64,000 nt of DNA, taken from positions 31,900 to 95,899 of the forward strand of contig NZ_QUMT01000008.1 of assembly GCF_003387155.1 (NCBI RefSeq), in the 5' to 3' direction. The position numbers and the translations under genes were made by a program. Origin of the DNA: Roseateles depolymerans (GTDB lineage: Bacteria > Pseudomonadota > Gammaproteobacteria > Burkholderiales > Burkholderiaceae_C). Positions 1-7,923 of this stretch are shown piece after piece. Position 1 is the first letter of the stretch, and each line of letters begins with the position of its first letter. The notes beneath the pieces were generated by a model. That model was not told where the DNA came from. It saw only the letters and a program-made list of their open reading frames with translations, and searched no databases.

Positions 1-191
1 GTCGCACGGACCTGCCGCAGATCGCCTTCCGCCTCATTGAGCAGCGCCATCGCGGCCCAGACCAGCGCCACCGCCAGCAGGACGCTGGCCGCGCGCAGCA
101 ATCGTCGTCGCCACAGACGCCGCGCGGCGGCTTGTCGTCGCTGAGACCCGGTGTCCGCCAGGGACCCGGGAAGATGCAAAGGGGCTTTCAT
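1..191 (-). CDS. N-terminus of a single-pass membrane protein, cut by the window edge
   Basis: Only the first 63 codons are in the window. The start chosen is ATG at 191, seven bases after a GAAGG ribosome binding site; an in-frame ATG at 197 sits one base from that site and is less likely. The first 30 residues are polar and end in an arginine cluster (RRLWRRR). A hydrophobic stretch at about residues 34-51 follows, and then an acidic segment, so an N-in single membrane segment is expected. It follows the small membrane ORF at 231-365 by 39 bases on the same strand and is probably co-transcribed with it. I do not recognise the family, and the visible part is too short to assign a function. 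Confidence 0.55.
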   Translation of the reverse strand, partial: MKAPLHLPGSLADTGSQRRQAAARRLWRRRLLRAASVLLAVALVWAAMALLNEAEGDLRQVRA

Positions 192-230
192 GATCATGCC
201 TTCAACGTGGGAGCTGTCGGCCGACCGGGC

Positions 231-365
231 TCAGGGCAGGACCGTGCCCAGCCCCCAGAGCAGGGCCGGGTAGACGGCCCCCCAGGCCACGGCGATGAGG
301 CCGAGTGCCTTGAGTCCGATCATCATGGGATGTCCGCGCTTGGCGGTGGGGGCAGTCTTCAACAT
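231..365 (-). CDS. 44-residue predicted membrane microprotein
   Basis: This short frame (ATG 365 to TGA 231) has a clear AAGGAG Shine-Dalgarno six bases before the start, which is the main reason to believe it. The first 13 residues are basic (MLKTAPTAKRGHP). The remaining about 30 form one hydrophobic helix ending VYPALLWGLGTVLP. The YP plus hydrophobic pattern faintly recalls the N-terminal helix of KdpC, but the rest of KdpC is absent, so I do not assign that name. It lies 39 bases upstream of another membrane protein in the same direction, so a small accessory subunit is possible. Function unknown. Confidence 0.5.
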   Translation of the reverse strand: MLKTAPTAKRGHPMMIGLKALGLIAVAWGAVYPALLWGLGTVLP

Positions 366-558
366 GGTGCGCTCCTTGAGCTGGCCGACTTCACGTGCAA
401 ACGCCGTGCCAAGCTGTTCCGTTGACGGGCCAGACCCCTGCTTGCCGTGCGTTACTCACGTTCACAAGCAGATGCCTGGCGATGGCGGGTCCGTTGGCAC
501 GGGACGCTCCCGGTGAGCCTCTCGCGCAGCGCGATCGATCCTCTATGTGAGGGGGGGG

Positions 559-1029
559 CTACGCGTTGCGGTCCACCCGCAGTGCGAGCAGCACGGAGGT
601 GTGCGTCTTCAGCACCCCGTCGATTTCCCCGATGTCGTCCAGCAGTTCGTCCAGACGCGCCGTGCTCTCCGCCCGCAAGGTGGCCATGTAGTCGAACGCG
701 CCGCTGACCGAGGCCAACTGGCGCAGTTCCGGAAAGCGCGACAGCTTCTTCACCACCTCCCGGCCGGCCCTGGGCTCCACCGTGATGCCCACGAAGGCCT
801 GCACGCCGCGCTCCACCGCCTCTCCGCCCAGGCGCACCGTGTAGCCTGCGATCAAGCCCTCCGCTTCCAGCCGCGCCAGCCGAGCCACCACGGTGGTGCG
901 GGCAATGCCCAATTTGCGTGCCAGGTTGGCGGTGGATTCACGTGCATTGGCCTGCAGCAGCGTGATCAGGTCGCGGTCCAGCCGGTCCCGCAAGGCGGCG
1001 GGCGCCGTGTCAGTCAATGCCTTGCTCAT
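559..1029 (-). CDS. Lrp/AsnC family transcriptional regulator
   Basis: The 156-residue protein has the family's two domains: an N-terminal winged helix-turn-helix at about residues 15-75 (DRDLITLLQANARESTANLA, then RTTVVARLARLEAEGLI) and a C-terminal RAM/AsnC effector domain at about residues 80-150. Length is typical. It is transcribed away from the lysine 6-dehydrogenase operon, with 182 bases between the two start codons. Several TTCGTC-type sites lie in that gap. By analogy with Lrp-type regulators beside amino-acid catabolic genes, it probably senses lysine or a breakdown product and controls both itself and the operon. The family call is firm; the ligand is inferred from context. Confidence 0.9.
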   Translation of the reverse strand: MSKALTDTAPAALRDRLDRDLITLLQANARESTANLARKLGIARTTVVARLARLEAEGLIAGYTVRLGGEAVERGVQAFVGITVEPRAGREVVKKLSRFPELRQLASVSGAFDYMATLRAESTARLDELLDDIGEIDGVLKTHTSVLLALRVDRNA

Positions 1030-1042
1030 GACAAACCCTCGG

Positions 1043-1122
1043 TTTCGACGAAATGGCGGGTAGGAGATGACGATTCGTCAGCCTAGCAGTGTTTTCCGAC
1101 GAACTGAGGCTTTCTTTCGTCA
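1043..1122. promoter_or_regulatory. Cluster of TTCGTC-type palindromes, probable Lrp operator
   Basis: The gap between the regulator and lysine 6-dehydrogenase holds four related half- or full sites: TTTCGACGAAA (1043-1053, perfect 5+1+5), TGACGATTCGTCA (1068-1080, perfect 6+1+6), TTCCGACGAA (about 1094-1103) and TTTCGTC (about 1115-1121). Spacing of roughly two helical turns between centres suits octameric Lrp-family wrapping. The role as operator is inferred from position and symmetry. Confidence 0.55.
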
Positions 1123-1211
1123 CCGGCCCTGGGGAGACTGCAAGTCAGCGCGTGGCGTGACTCGCCCGCATCGAACACCGGGATCGCAATCAGGAACGAA
1201 GGAGACATCTC

Positions 1212-2306
1212 ATGAAAGTGGCACTGCTGGGCGCCGGACACATCGGCCAGACCATCGCTCGACTGCTGCACGGCAGCGGCGACTATCAAGTCACCGTCAT
1301 GGACCGCAATGCGCAGGCCCTGGCCCTGCTGGCCAAGGAAGGCATCGGCACCCAGCAGGTGAATACCGAGCATCAGCCCGCCCTGGCGGCCGCCCTGCGC
1401 GGCCAGCAGACGGTGGTCAATGCGCTGCCCTACCACCTGGCCATTCCCGCCGCCCACATGGCGCTGGAAGCCGGCTGCCACTACTTCGACCTGACCGAGG
1501 ACGTCGCCGCCACCAAGGAGATCAAGCGCATCGCCGAAGGCGCCAAGACCGCTTTCATGCCGCAATGCGGACTGGCGCCCGGCTTCATCGGCATCGTGGC
1601 CCATCACCTGGCCAAGCGCTTTGACGAACTGCATGACGTGAAGATGCGGGTCGGTGCGCTGCCAGCCTTCCCCACCAATGCGCTCAAGTACAACCTGACC
1701 TGGAGCGTGGACGGTCTGATCAACGAGTACTGCCACCCGTGTGAAGCCATCCATGACGGCGCACCGATCTCCGCGCTGCCGCTCGAAGGCCTGGAGCACT
1801 TCTCGCTGGACGGTGTCGAGTACGAAGCCTTCAACACCTCCGGCGGACTGGGCACCTTGTGCGAGACCTGGTCGGGCCAGGTGCGCAACCTGGACTACAA
1901 AACCGTTCGTTATCCGGGCCACCGCGACCTGATGATGCTGCTGCTGGACGACCTGCAGCTCAAGAACGACCAGCAGACCCTCAAGGACATCATGCGCCGC
2001 AGCATGCCGGCCACCATGCAGGACGTGGTGCTGGTGTTCGTCACCGTCTCCGGCATGAAGAACGGCACCCTGATGCAGGAAGTGTTCGCCCGCAAGATCT
2101 TCGCCCAGCGCGAAGGCGAGCAGCCGCTGTCCGCCATCCAGATCACGACCGCCGCCGGTATCTGCGCCGCCGTGGACCTGTTCCGCGAAGGCCGCCTGCC
2201 GCAGAAGGGCTTCATCCGCCAGGAACAAGTGGCGCTGCCCGACTTCCTCGCCAACCGTTTCGGCCAGGCGTACCAGCAGTCGCGCCAGGTGGAGTCGATC
2301 GGCTGA
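1212..2306 (+). CDS. L-lysine 6-dehydrogenase (saccharopine dehydrogenase-like)
   Basis: This 364-residue NAD(P)-dependent enzyme is expected to deaminate the epsilon-amino group of L-lysine to 2-aminoadipate 6-semialdehyde, which cyclises to piperideine-6-carboxylate. It starts with a Rossmann motif (LLGAGHIGQTIA). The middle carries signatures shared with characterised LysDH proteins: GLAPGFI, then EAFNTSGGLGTL, then LDYKTVRYPGH. The length is that of LysDH rather than of full saccharopine reductase. The start at 1212 follows a good AAGGAG. It is the first gene of a tight operon (14 bases to the next start) whose other members continue exactly this pathway, which strongly supports lysine over other substrates. 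Confidence 0.85.
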   Translation: MKVALLGAGHIGQTIARLLHGSGDYQVTVMDRNAQALALLAKEGIGTQQVNTEHQPALAAALRGQQTVVNALPYHLAIPAAHMALEAGCHYFDLTEDVAATKEIKRIAEGAKTAFMPQCGLAPGFIGIVAHHLAKRFDELHDVKMRVGALPAFPTNALKYNLTWSVDGLINEYCHPCEAIHDGAPISALPLEGLEHFSLDGVEYEAFNTSGGLGTLCETWSGQVRNLDYKTVRYPGHRDLMMLLLDDLQLKNDQQTLKDIMRRSMPATMQDVVLVFVTVSGMKNGTLMQEVFARKIFAQREGEQPLSAIQITTAAGICAAVDLFREGRLPQKGFIRQEQVALPDFLANRFGQAYQQSRQVESIG

Positions 2307-2320
2307 AGGAGAATCGCGCC

Positions 2321-3826
2321 ATGAGCATCACAAGCACCGACCTGCTGGCCGCCCTGGGCGTGCCCGCCACCGCCTACACCGGCGGCTCCCTCACCGTCCG
2401 CAGCCCGATTGACGGCGCCGTCATCGGCGCGGTGACGGAAGCCAGCGGCGCGGCCATGACCGACGCCGTGGCCCGTGCCCACACCGCTTTCCTGGCCTGG
2501 CGCCAGGTGCCCGCGCCCAAGCGCGGTGAGCTGGTGCGCCTGTTCGGCGAGGAACTGCGCGCCCACAAGGCGAACCTGGCCCGTCTCGTGTCGCTGGAAG
2601 CCGGCAAGGTGACCAGCGAAGGCGAGGGCGAAGTGCAGGAGATGATCGACATCTGCGATTTCGCGGTCGGTCTGTCCCGCCAGCTCCACGGCCTGACCAT
2701 CGCCAGCGAGCGGCCCGGCCACCGCATGATGGAGCAGTACCTGCCCTTGGGCGTGGTCGGCATCATTTCGGCGTTCAACTTCCCGGTGGCGGTGTGGGCG
2801 TGGAACTCGGCGCTGGCCCTGGTCTGCGGCGACACCTGCGTCTGGAAACCCAGCGAGAAGACGCCGCTGACCGCCCTGGCCACCCAGGCGCTGTTCAACA
2901 AGGCGGTGGCCCGCTATGCAGGCGCGCCGGACCATCTGTCCCAGGTGGTGATCGGCGGCGCGGCCGTCGGCGAAGCGCTGGTGGACGACTCCCGCGTCGC
3001 GCTGGTCTCGGCGACCGGGTCCACCCGGATGGGTCGCGCCGTCGGTCCTCGCGTGGCGGCGCGCTTTGGCCGCTGCCTGCTGGAGCTGGGCGGCAACAAC
3101 GCCATCATCGTCACGCCCAGCGCCGACCTGGACCTGGCCGTGCGCGGCATCCTGTTCGGCGCCTACGGCACGGCCGGTCAGCGTTGCACGACCACCCGGC
3201 GCGTCATTGCGCATGAGTCCATCCACGACGAGCTGGTCCAGCGACTGGAGCGCGCCCGGGCCCAGCTCAAGATCGGCAGCCCGATCGAAGCCGGCAATCT
3301 CATTGGCCCGCTGATCGACAAGGCCGCCTTTGACGCCATGCAGTCGGCCCTGGCTGCCGCGCGCGAGCAGGGCGGTGAGGTGACCGGCGGTGAACGTGCG
3401 CTGGCCTCGCGGTATCCGGAAGCCTGGTATGCGGTCCCCGCGCTGGTCCGCATGCCGGCGCAGACCGAGGTGGTGCGTCAGGAAACCTTCGCGCCCATTC
3501 TCTACACGCTGAAGTACAAGACGCTGGACGAAGCCATTGCCCTGCAGAACGACGTCCCGCAAGGGCTGTCCTCGGCCATCTTCACCAACGACATCCGTGA
3601 GGCCGAGACCTTTGTCAGCGCCACCGGCTCGGACTGCGGCATCGCCAACGTCAACATCGGCACGTCCGGTGCGGAAATCGGCGGCGCCTTTGGCGGCGAG
3701 AAGGAAACCGGCGGTGGACGCGAGTCCGGCTCGGATGCGTGGAAGGCCTACATGCGCCGCACCACCAACACCGTCAACTATTCGCGCGAGCTGCCGCTGG
3801 CGCAGGGTGTGAAGTTCGATGTCTGA
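2321..3826 (+). CDS. amaB: 2-Aminoadipate 6-semialdehyde dehydrogenase (ALDH7/antiquitin type)
   Basis: The 501-residue aldehyde dehydrogenase oxidises 2-aminoadipate semialdehyde to 2-aminoadipate with NAD(P)+. The sequence is close to human ALDH7A1 and bacterial AmaB across its whole length, including PAPKRGE, EVQEMIDICDFAVGLSR, ISAFNFPVAVW, the glutamate region LELGGNNAII, the catalytic cysteine in GQRCTTTRR and the C-terminal SGAEIGGAFGGEKETGGGRE. These ALDH7 features separate it from generic aldehyde dehydrogenases. The start at 2321 has AAGGAG upstream, directly at the stop of the lysine dehydrogenase. Its last eight bases overlap the next gene, so the pair is translationally coupled. 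Confidence 0.92.
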   Translation: MSITSTDLLAALGVPATAYTGGSLTVRSPIDGAVIGAVTEASGAAMTDAVARAHTAFLAWRQVPAPKRGELVRLFGEELRAHKANLARLVSLEAGKVTSEGEGEVQEMIDICDFAVGLSRQLHGLTIASERPGHRMMEQYLPLGVVGIISAFNFPVAVWAWNSALALVCGDTCVWKPSEKTPLTALATQALFNKAVARYAGAPDHLSQVVIGGAAVGEALVDDSRVALVSATGSTRMGRAVGPRVAARFGRCLLELGGNNAIIVTPSADLDLAVRGILFGAYGTAGQRCTTTRRVIAHESIHDELVQRLERARAQLKIGSPIEAGNLIGPLIDKAAFDAMQSALAAAREQGGEVTGGERALASRYPEAWYAVPALVRMPAQTEVVRQETFAPILYTLKYKTLDEAIALQNDVPQGLSSAIFTNDIREAETFVSATGSDCGIANVNIGTSGAEIGGAFGGEKETGGGRESGSDAWKAYMRRTTNTVNYSRELPLAQGVKFDV

Positions 3827-4922
3827 GATCAGCACCGGCGCGGCCGTTCCTGCCACGGGCACGGCCTTCGAAACCAGCGGGGTGTATCGACTGCTGACGG
3901 TGGCCCTGGGCGAGGTCCCGGCCCGTCAGGCGTTTGCCCAGCTCGACGTGGTGCCGGCGCTGCTGCGTCCGGTGAGCGAGACGGTGAGCCGTGCGGAACT
4001 GGCGCAGGCGCTGAACATGGCGCTGTTCCTGGACGTCACGCGCCGTGTGCCGATGGCCTCGGCCTATGTGGCGGACCTGCAGCGGGCCGGCCAGCGGCTG
4101 GTGTTTGACCACGGCGCCTTGCGCACCGTGGCCTGGCCCAGCGGTGCGCTGCCGCCCGGGGAGGCCTCGATCACCCGGGTGCTGCGGCCCCTGGGCTTCG
4201 AGCTGGCCGCCACCTATCCGCTGACGAAGCTGAAGATGACCGGCCGTGCGTGGCGACATGCGGATCTGCCGGAGGACATCGCCCAGTACTTCGTGTCGGA
4301 GCTGCATCCGGAGCGCTTCTCCGACGCCTTCCAGGCGACGGTGACCCGCGTGCTGGCGACTTCGCAAGACCCGCTGTCTCCGTCGGACCTGGCGCTGCTG
4401 GAACAGCTGGCGCGAGACCGTCAGTTGCCGCGGGCGTCCGCCGAAGTGCTGCTGCCGCATCTGATCGCCTGCTTTGCTCGCCACCATGGCCTGTTCGAGG
4501 CGGACGACTATCAGGCCCTGCTGAGCGAGTCGGCCGAGATGGCCTGGATCTCGACGGAAGGCAATGCGTTCAACCATGCGACGGACCGCGTGGCCGATGT
4601 AGCCGCCGTGGCGCAGGCCCAGCGCGATCTGGGCCGGCCGGTGAAGGACAGCATCGAAACCTCGGCCACCGGCCGGGTGCGCCAGACCGCTTTCCGCGCG
4701 GCGCGGGTGATGCGTGAATTCCATGACCGTGGGCAGCGGGTGATGCTCGAAGTCCCGGGCAGCTTTCACGAGTTCATCCAGCGCGAACCGTTGCCGGGCT
4801 CGACCGCCCTGGACCTGGCCTTTGACGCTGGCAATGCCACCGGCATCTTCAAGATGACGGCGGGCCAGGCAGCAGGTCAGACAGCGGGCCAGGCGGCTGC
4901 GGACGAGGCGCCTGCATGCTGA
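3819..4922 (+). CDS. hglS: 2-Oxoadipate dioxygenase/decarboxylase, HglS-like (DUF1338)
   Basis: DUF1338 proteins such as Pseudomonas putida HglS convert 2-oxoadipate and O2 to D-2-hydroxyglutarate and CO2 using one metal ion. This 367-residue copy keeps the HxxxR signature (H98 and R102 in FDHGALRTV, same spacing as His70/Arg74 of HglS), a later NAFNHATDR block with a second histidine, and VPGSFHEFIQRE with candidate acidic ligand and substrate residues. It is about 80-100 residues shorter than HglS/YdcJ, and the last 20 residues are a low-complexity TAGQAAGQTAGQAA tail. It overlaps amaB by eight bases and the next gene by seven. The operon position fits the missing step between aminoadipate and 2-hydroxyglutarate. 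Confidence 0.82.
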   Translation: MSEISTGAAVPATGTAFETSGVYRLLTVALGEVPARQAFAQLDVVPALLRPVSETVSRAELAQALNMALFLDVTRRVPMASAYVADLQRAGQRLVFDHGALRTVAWPSGALPPGEASITRVLRPLGFELAATYPLTKLKMTGRAWRHADLPEDIAQYFVSELHPERFSDAFQATVTRVLATSQDPLSPSDLALLEQLARDRQLPRASAEVLLPHLIACFARHHGLFEADDYQALLSESAEMAWISTEGNAFNHATDRVADVAAVAQAQRDLGRPVKDSIETSATGRVRQTAFRAARVMREFHDRGQRVMLEVPGSFHEFIQREPLPGSTALDLAFDAGNATGIFKMTAGQAAGQTAGQAAADEAPAC

Positions 4923-6325
4923 GCGCCTTGCTGGCACAGGCCCGCGGCCTGTGCGGCGATGCGCAGGTGCAGGCCGGCGACGGCATCGAAGCCCGGTATC
5001 TGCAGCCGGCGCGTTATGGCGCGGGCCAGGCCGCGGGCATGGTGCGTCCCGCCACGGTGACGGAAGTTTCCGCGCTGATGACGCTGGCGGCCGAGCATGG
5101 CGCCCGTGTCATTGCGCAGGGGGCGCATACGGGGCTCGTGCGCGCGGGTACCCCCACCGACGCCTCGCGAGACCTGCTGCTGAGCACCGAACGGCTCAAG
5201 CAGGTGTTCGAACTGGATCTGCTGGACCGCACGGTGCGGCTGTCCGCGGGGTTCCGGTTGTCGGAGCTGAATGAGCGTCTGGCCGAACACGGACTCTGGT
5301 TCCCGGTGGACCTGAGTGCCGACCCCAGCATTGGCGGCATGCTCGCGCACAACACGGGCGGCACGCGGATGTTGCGATACGGGGATGTGCGGGCCAACAC
5401 GCTGGGCCTGGAGGTGGTGCTGGCGGAGCCGGCCGGTCAGGTGCTGCGTTGTGGCCAGGGTCTGCAGAAGGACAACTCGGCCCTGGCGCTGGGCCATCTG
5501 TTCATCGGGTCGTCCGGCAGCCTGGGGGTGATCACCGAAGCGACGCTCAAGCTCAGCCCGTTGCCGCGTCAGCGGGCCGTGGCGCTGGTGGCACCAAGCG
5601 GGCTGGGGCCGGTGTTTCCGCTCTACCAGACGGTGATGCAGCGATGGGGTGTGCTGGTCTCTGCCTTCGAAGGCATCAGCCGCGCCGCCCTGGAGGCCGG
5701 ACTGCACGGGCAGGATCCGTCTCGCTGGTTCAGTGGGACGCTGCCCGACTACGCGCTGCTGATCGAGCTCAGCAGTGAGTTGCCCGCAGAGCAGCTGGAC
5801 CTGAACGGCCTGTTGCAGGGCTGGCTGGAGTCCGAATTCGAAAGCGGCCGGGTGGCCGATGCCGTGCTGGATGCCGACGAGGCCATCTGGGGCCTGCGGC
5901 ATCGCATCAGCGAAGGGTTGCGGGCGCAGGGCAAGGTCATCGGGCTCGATCTGTCCTTGCCGCGCCGGGCCTTCATGGTGTTTCGCGAGGAGGGCTCCGC
6001 CTGGCTCGCGCTGCATCACCCGCAAATGCGCCTGGCGGATTTCGGTCACCTGGGGGATGGCGGCATGCACTTCAACATGGTGTGGCCGACGGAGGCGGGA
6101 CCGCTGGCGCCTGCGCAAGAGCTGGCCCTGCGGGAAGGCTTGTACCGGCTGGTGGCGGCGCACGGCGGATCCATCAGTGCCGAGCATGGGGTGGGGCCTC
6201 AATTGCAGCAGGCCTATGCGGCCCACTGGCGCCAGGTCTCGCCCGCGACCCTGGAATGGGCGAAGCGCGTACAAGTTCTCTTTGATCCGCACGGTCGATT
6301 GGGAAGCACGCATTGGGGCGGATAA
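4916..6325 (+). CDS. FAD-linked D-2-hydroxyglutarate dehydrogenase
   Basis: A 469-residue flavoprotein of the D-lactate/D-2-hydroxyglutarate dehydrogenase family. The N-terminal half is a PCMH-type FAD-binding domain (AQGAHTGLVRAGTPTD, then PSIGGMLAHNTGGTRMLRYGD). The C-terminal half has the FAD-oxidase cap with the metal/substrate motif FGHLGDGGMHFNMVWP and the terminal SISAEHGVGPQL. It would oxidise D-2-hydroxyglutarate to 2-oxoglutarate and pass electrons to a quinone or ETF. It overlaps hglS by seven bases and closes the operon. The family call is firm; the substrate within the D-hydroxyacid group is inferred from the preceding HglS-like enzyme. Confidence 0.85.
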   Translation: MLSALLAQARGLCGDAQVQAGDGIEARYLQPARYGAGQAAGMVRPATVTEVSALMTLAAEHGARVIAQGAHTGLVRAGTPTDASRDLLLSTERLKQVFELDLLDRTVRLSAGFRLSELNERLAEHGLWFPVDLSADPSIGGMLAHNTGGTRMLRYGDVRANTLGLEVVLAEPAGQVLRCGQGLQKDNSALALGHLFIGSSGSLGVITEATLKLSPLPRQRAVALVAPSGLGPVFPLYQTVMQRWGVLVSAFEGISRAALEAGLHGQDPSRWFSGTLPDYALLIELSSELPAEQLDLNGLLQGWLESEFESGRVADAVLDADEAIWGLRHRISEGLRAQGKVIGLDLSLPRRAFMVFREEGSAWLALHHPQMRLADFGHLGDGGMHFNMVWPTEAGPLAPAQELALREGLYRLVAAHGGSISAEHGVGPQLQQAYAAHWRQVSPATLEWAKRVQVLFDPHGRLGSTHWGG

Positions 6326-6331
6326 AAACGC

Positions 6332-6359
6332 TTGCCAACCATTGAACCTGTGCTAAAGT
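6332..6359 (+). promoter_or_regulatory. Promoter of tRNA-Leu
   Basis: TTGCCA (6332-6337), a 16-base spacer and an extended -10 TGCTAAAGT (TAAAGT at 6354-6359) precede the tRNA by about 90 bases. The start would be near 6366, leaving an AT-richer 5' leader to be processed off. It lies just after the stop of the hydroxyglutarate dehydrogenase gene. Confidence 0.55.
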
Positions 6360-6450
6360 CTAATTCTTCGCTGATCGACGCAAGAAACAAGTGCCGCTAG
6401 ACAAATAGCGGTGGTTGTTGAGGGTGGCGAGTGGTGAATAAATCCTGAAA

Positions 6451-6535
<85 letters not shown>

Positions 6536-6541
6536 AATCTG

Positions 6542-6571
6542 AAAAGGGGTCAGCGAAAGCTGACCCCTTTT
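6542..6571 (+). terminator. Intrinsic terminator after tRNA-Leu
   Basis: A perfect 13-bp stem (AAAAGGGGTCAGC / GCTGACCCCTTTT) closed by a GAAA tetraloop starts seven bases after the tRNA CCA. Because it begins with A4 and ends with T4 it can work in both directions. Confidence 0.9.
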
Positions 6572-6592
6572 CCCATTCTGACGCCCAGGAAG

Positions 6593-6678
6593 TGATGTCC
6601 AGTGGACATCACGCGAGGACTCGAATGGTTTGGACCGTGAGGTCCAAACCGGGGTCGCGCTTGCGTGACCGAGTCCTC
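6593..6678. repeat. Palindrome plus three-way-junction inverted-repeat element
   Basis: Two structures lie back to back. First, a perfect palindrome TGATGTCCA-G-TGGACATCA (6593-6611). Second, a closing stem GAGGACTCG (6615-6623) with CGAGTCCTC (6670-6678) encloses two hairpins: a perfect 10-bp stem GGTTTGGACC/GGTCCAAACC with GTGA loop (6627-6650) and a shorter stem GTCGCGC/GCGTGAC with one G-T pair (6654-6669). This is a three-way junction on either strand. The closing arm CGAGTCCTC also matches the T-arm of the adjacent tRNA (6515-6523), so the left arm is complementary to that tRNA. No known family recognised. Confidence 0.75.
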
Positions 6679-6774
6679 CAACGCAGTGCACGGACGAGCG
6701 GCCTCCCCCCAGCGCTCCAACCCGCCCCCCGTACCGAGCCCCCCACCCCCGCGCACGAACCCCCGGCATTGCGC

Positions 6775-6780
6775 CAAAAT
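6775..6780 (+). promoter_or_regulatory. -10-like box six bases before lacI-type gene
   Basis: CAAAAT ends exactly six bases before ATG 6787, and no Shine-Dalgarno is visible in the C-rich sequence between or upstream. This fits a leaderless transcript starting at or next to the A of the start codon, as seen for seven other genes in the window. This is the weakest hexamer of the set. Confidence 0.35.
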
Positions 6781-6786
6781 CCCCGC

Positions 6787-7851
6787 ATGCCCAAACCCGC
6801 CACCATCATCGACGTCGCCCGTGAGGCGGGGGTGTCGATCAAGACTGTCTCCCGCGTCGTGAATCGTGAGGCAGGCGTGCATGCCGAGACGCGGGAGCAG
6901 GTGGAGCGGGTCATGGCCCGTCTCAATTACCGGCCCAAGCAATCCGCCCGGAGCTTGGCGGGTGGGCGGTCCTTCCTGATTGGGCTGCTCTACTACGACC
7001 CCAGCGCGGCCTTTGTCGGCGGCGTCCAGCAAGGCGCCACGCTGCGCTGCCGCGAGGCCGGCTATCACCTGGTGGTCGAATCCCTGCACAACGACGCCCC
7101 CGACCTGCCGATGCAGGTGGACCGCATGGTCTCTGCGCTGCGGCCGGACGGCATGATCCTCACGCCGCCGCTGTGCGACAACCCTCAAGTGCTGCAAGCC
7201 CTGCGCGACAGCCAGACCCCTTGTGTGCTGATCTCCCCGGCGGCCGACAACCCCGAGCATCCGAGTGTCCGCATGGACGATGTGCATGCGGCGGAAGAGA
7301 TCACCAACCTATTGATCAGCCTGGGCCACCAGCGCATCGCCATCATCAAGGGCGCGCGCGACCAGGTGGCGTCCAAGCGCCGCTACCAGGGGTATGCCGC
7401 CGCGCTCAAGGCCCACGGCATTGCATTGGACAAGGACATGGTGGTGCAGGGCGACTTCACCTTCCCAACGGGCGTGGAGGCGGCCTATCAATTGCTGAGC
7501 CGGCGCCAGCGCCCCACGGCGGTGTTTGCCAGCAATGACGAAATGGCGCTGGGTGTGCTGGTGGCGGCGCAGCGCCTGGGCCTGGAAGTGCCGGGTGACC
7601 TGTCGATTGCCGGCTTTGACGACACACCTGCCGCCGCACGAGTCTGGCCACCGTTGACGACGGTGCGTCAGCCGATGGATGAGATGGCGCGTGCGGCCGT
7701 GGACCTGCTGGTTGGGACCCGGGGCGGGGAGGGGGCTGCTCAGGAGGGCGGTGCTGGGGGGCAGCACCGGGTGCTCAAGCATGAGCTGATCGTCCGCGAT
7801 TCAACGGCGGCCTCGGTGGACAAGCCGACCCGCGCGCGCAAGGCGTCCTGA
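6787..7851 (+). CDS. LacI family transcriptional repressor of the glycoside locus
   Basis: The 354-residue protein has the LacI layout: an N-terminal helix-turn-helix with hinge (ATIIDVAREAGVSIKTVSRVVN at the N-terminus, RPKQSARSLAGGRS at the hinge) and a periplasmic-binding-protein-like sugar domain from about residue 60 (IGLLYYDPSAAF to FDDTPAAARVWPPLTTVRQP). Length is normal apart from a Gly/Ala-rich insert near residues 310-325 and a basic tail. The start at 6787 was chosen because the conserved domain begins there; longer upstream frames run through the inverted-repeat element. It points at the halogenase, receptor and beta-glucosidase genes, and two LacI-type operators lie at 9627-9664. 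A beta-glucoside inducer is likely but inferred. Confidence 0.9.
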   Translation: MPKPATIIDVAREAGVSIKTVSRVVNREAGVHAETREQVERVMARLNYRPKQSARSLAGGRSFLIGLLYYDPSAAFVGGVQQGATLRCREAGYHLVVESLHNDAPDLPMQVDRMVSALRPDGMILTPPLCDNPQVLQALRDSQTPCVLISPAADNPEHPSVRMDDVHAAEEITNLLISLGHQRIAIIKGARDQVASKRRYQGYAAALKAHGIALDKDMVVQGDFTFPTGVEAAYQLLSRRQRPTAVFASNDEMALGVLVAAQRLGLEVPGDLSIAGFDDTPAAARVWPPLTTVRQPMDEMARAAVDLLVGTRGGEGAAQEGGAGGQHRVLKHELIVRDSTAASVDKPTRARKAS

Positions 7852-7923
7852 GCTGCGACACAGCGGTGCTGCGGTGCAGTGATGCTCTCCGGCGTCAATC
7901 TGCTGAACCGCTGAACCGCCGAT

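Noticed and set aside
231..365. KdpC or another KdpF-like potassium ATPase subunit
   Set aside because: Only a faint likeness of the helix; the frame stops at 44 residues and no kdp genes are visible.
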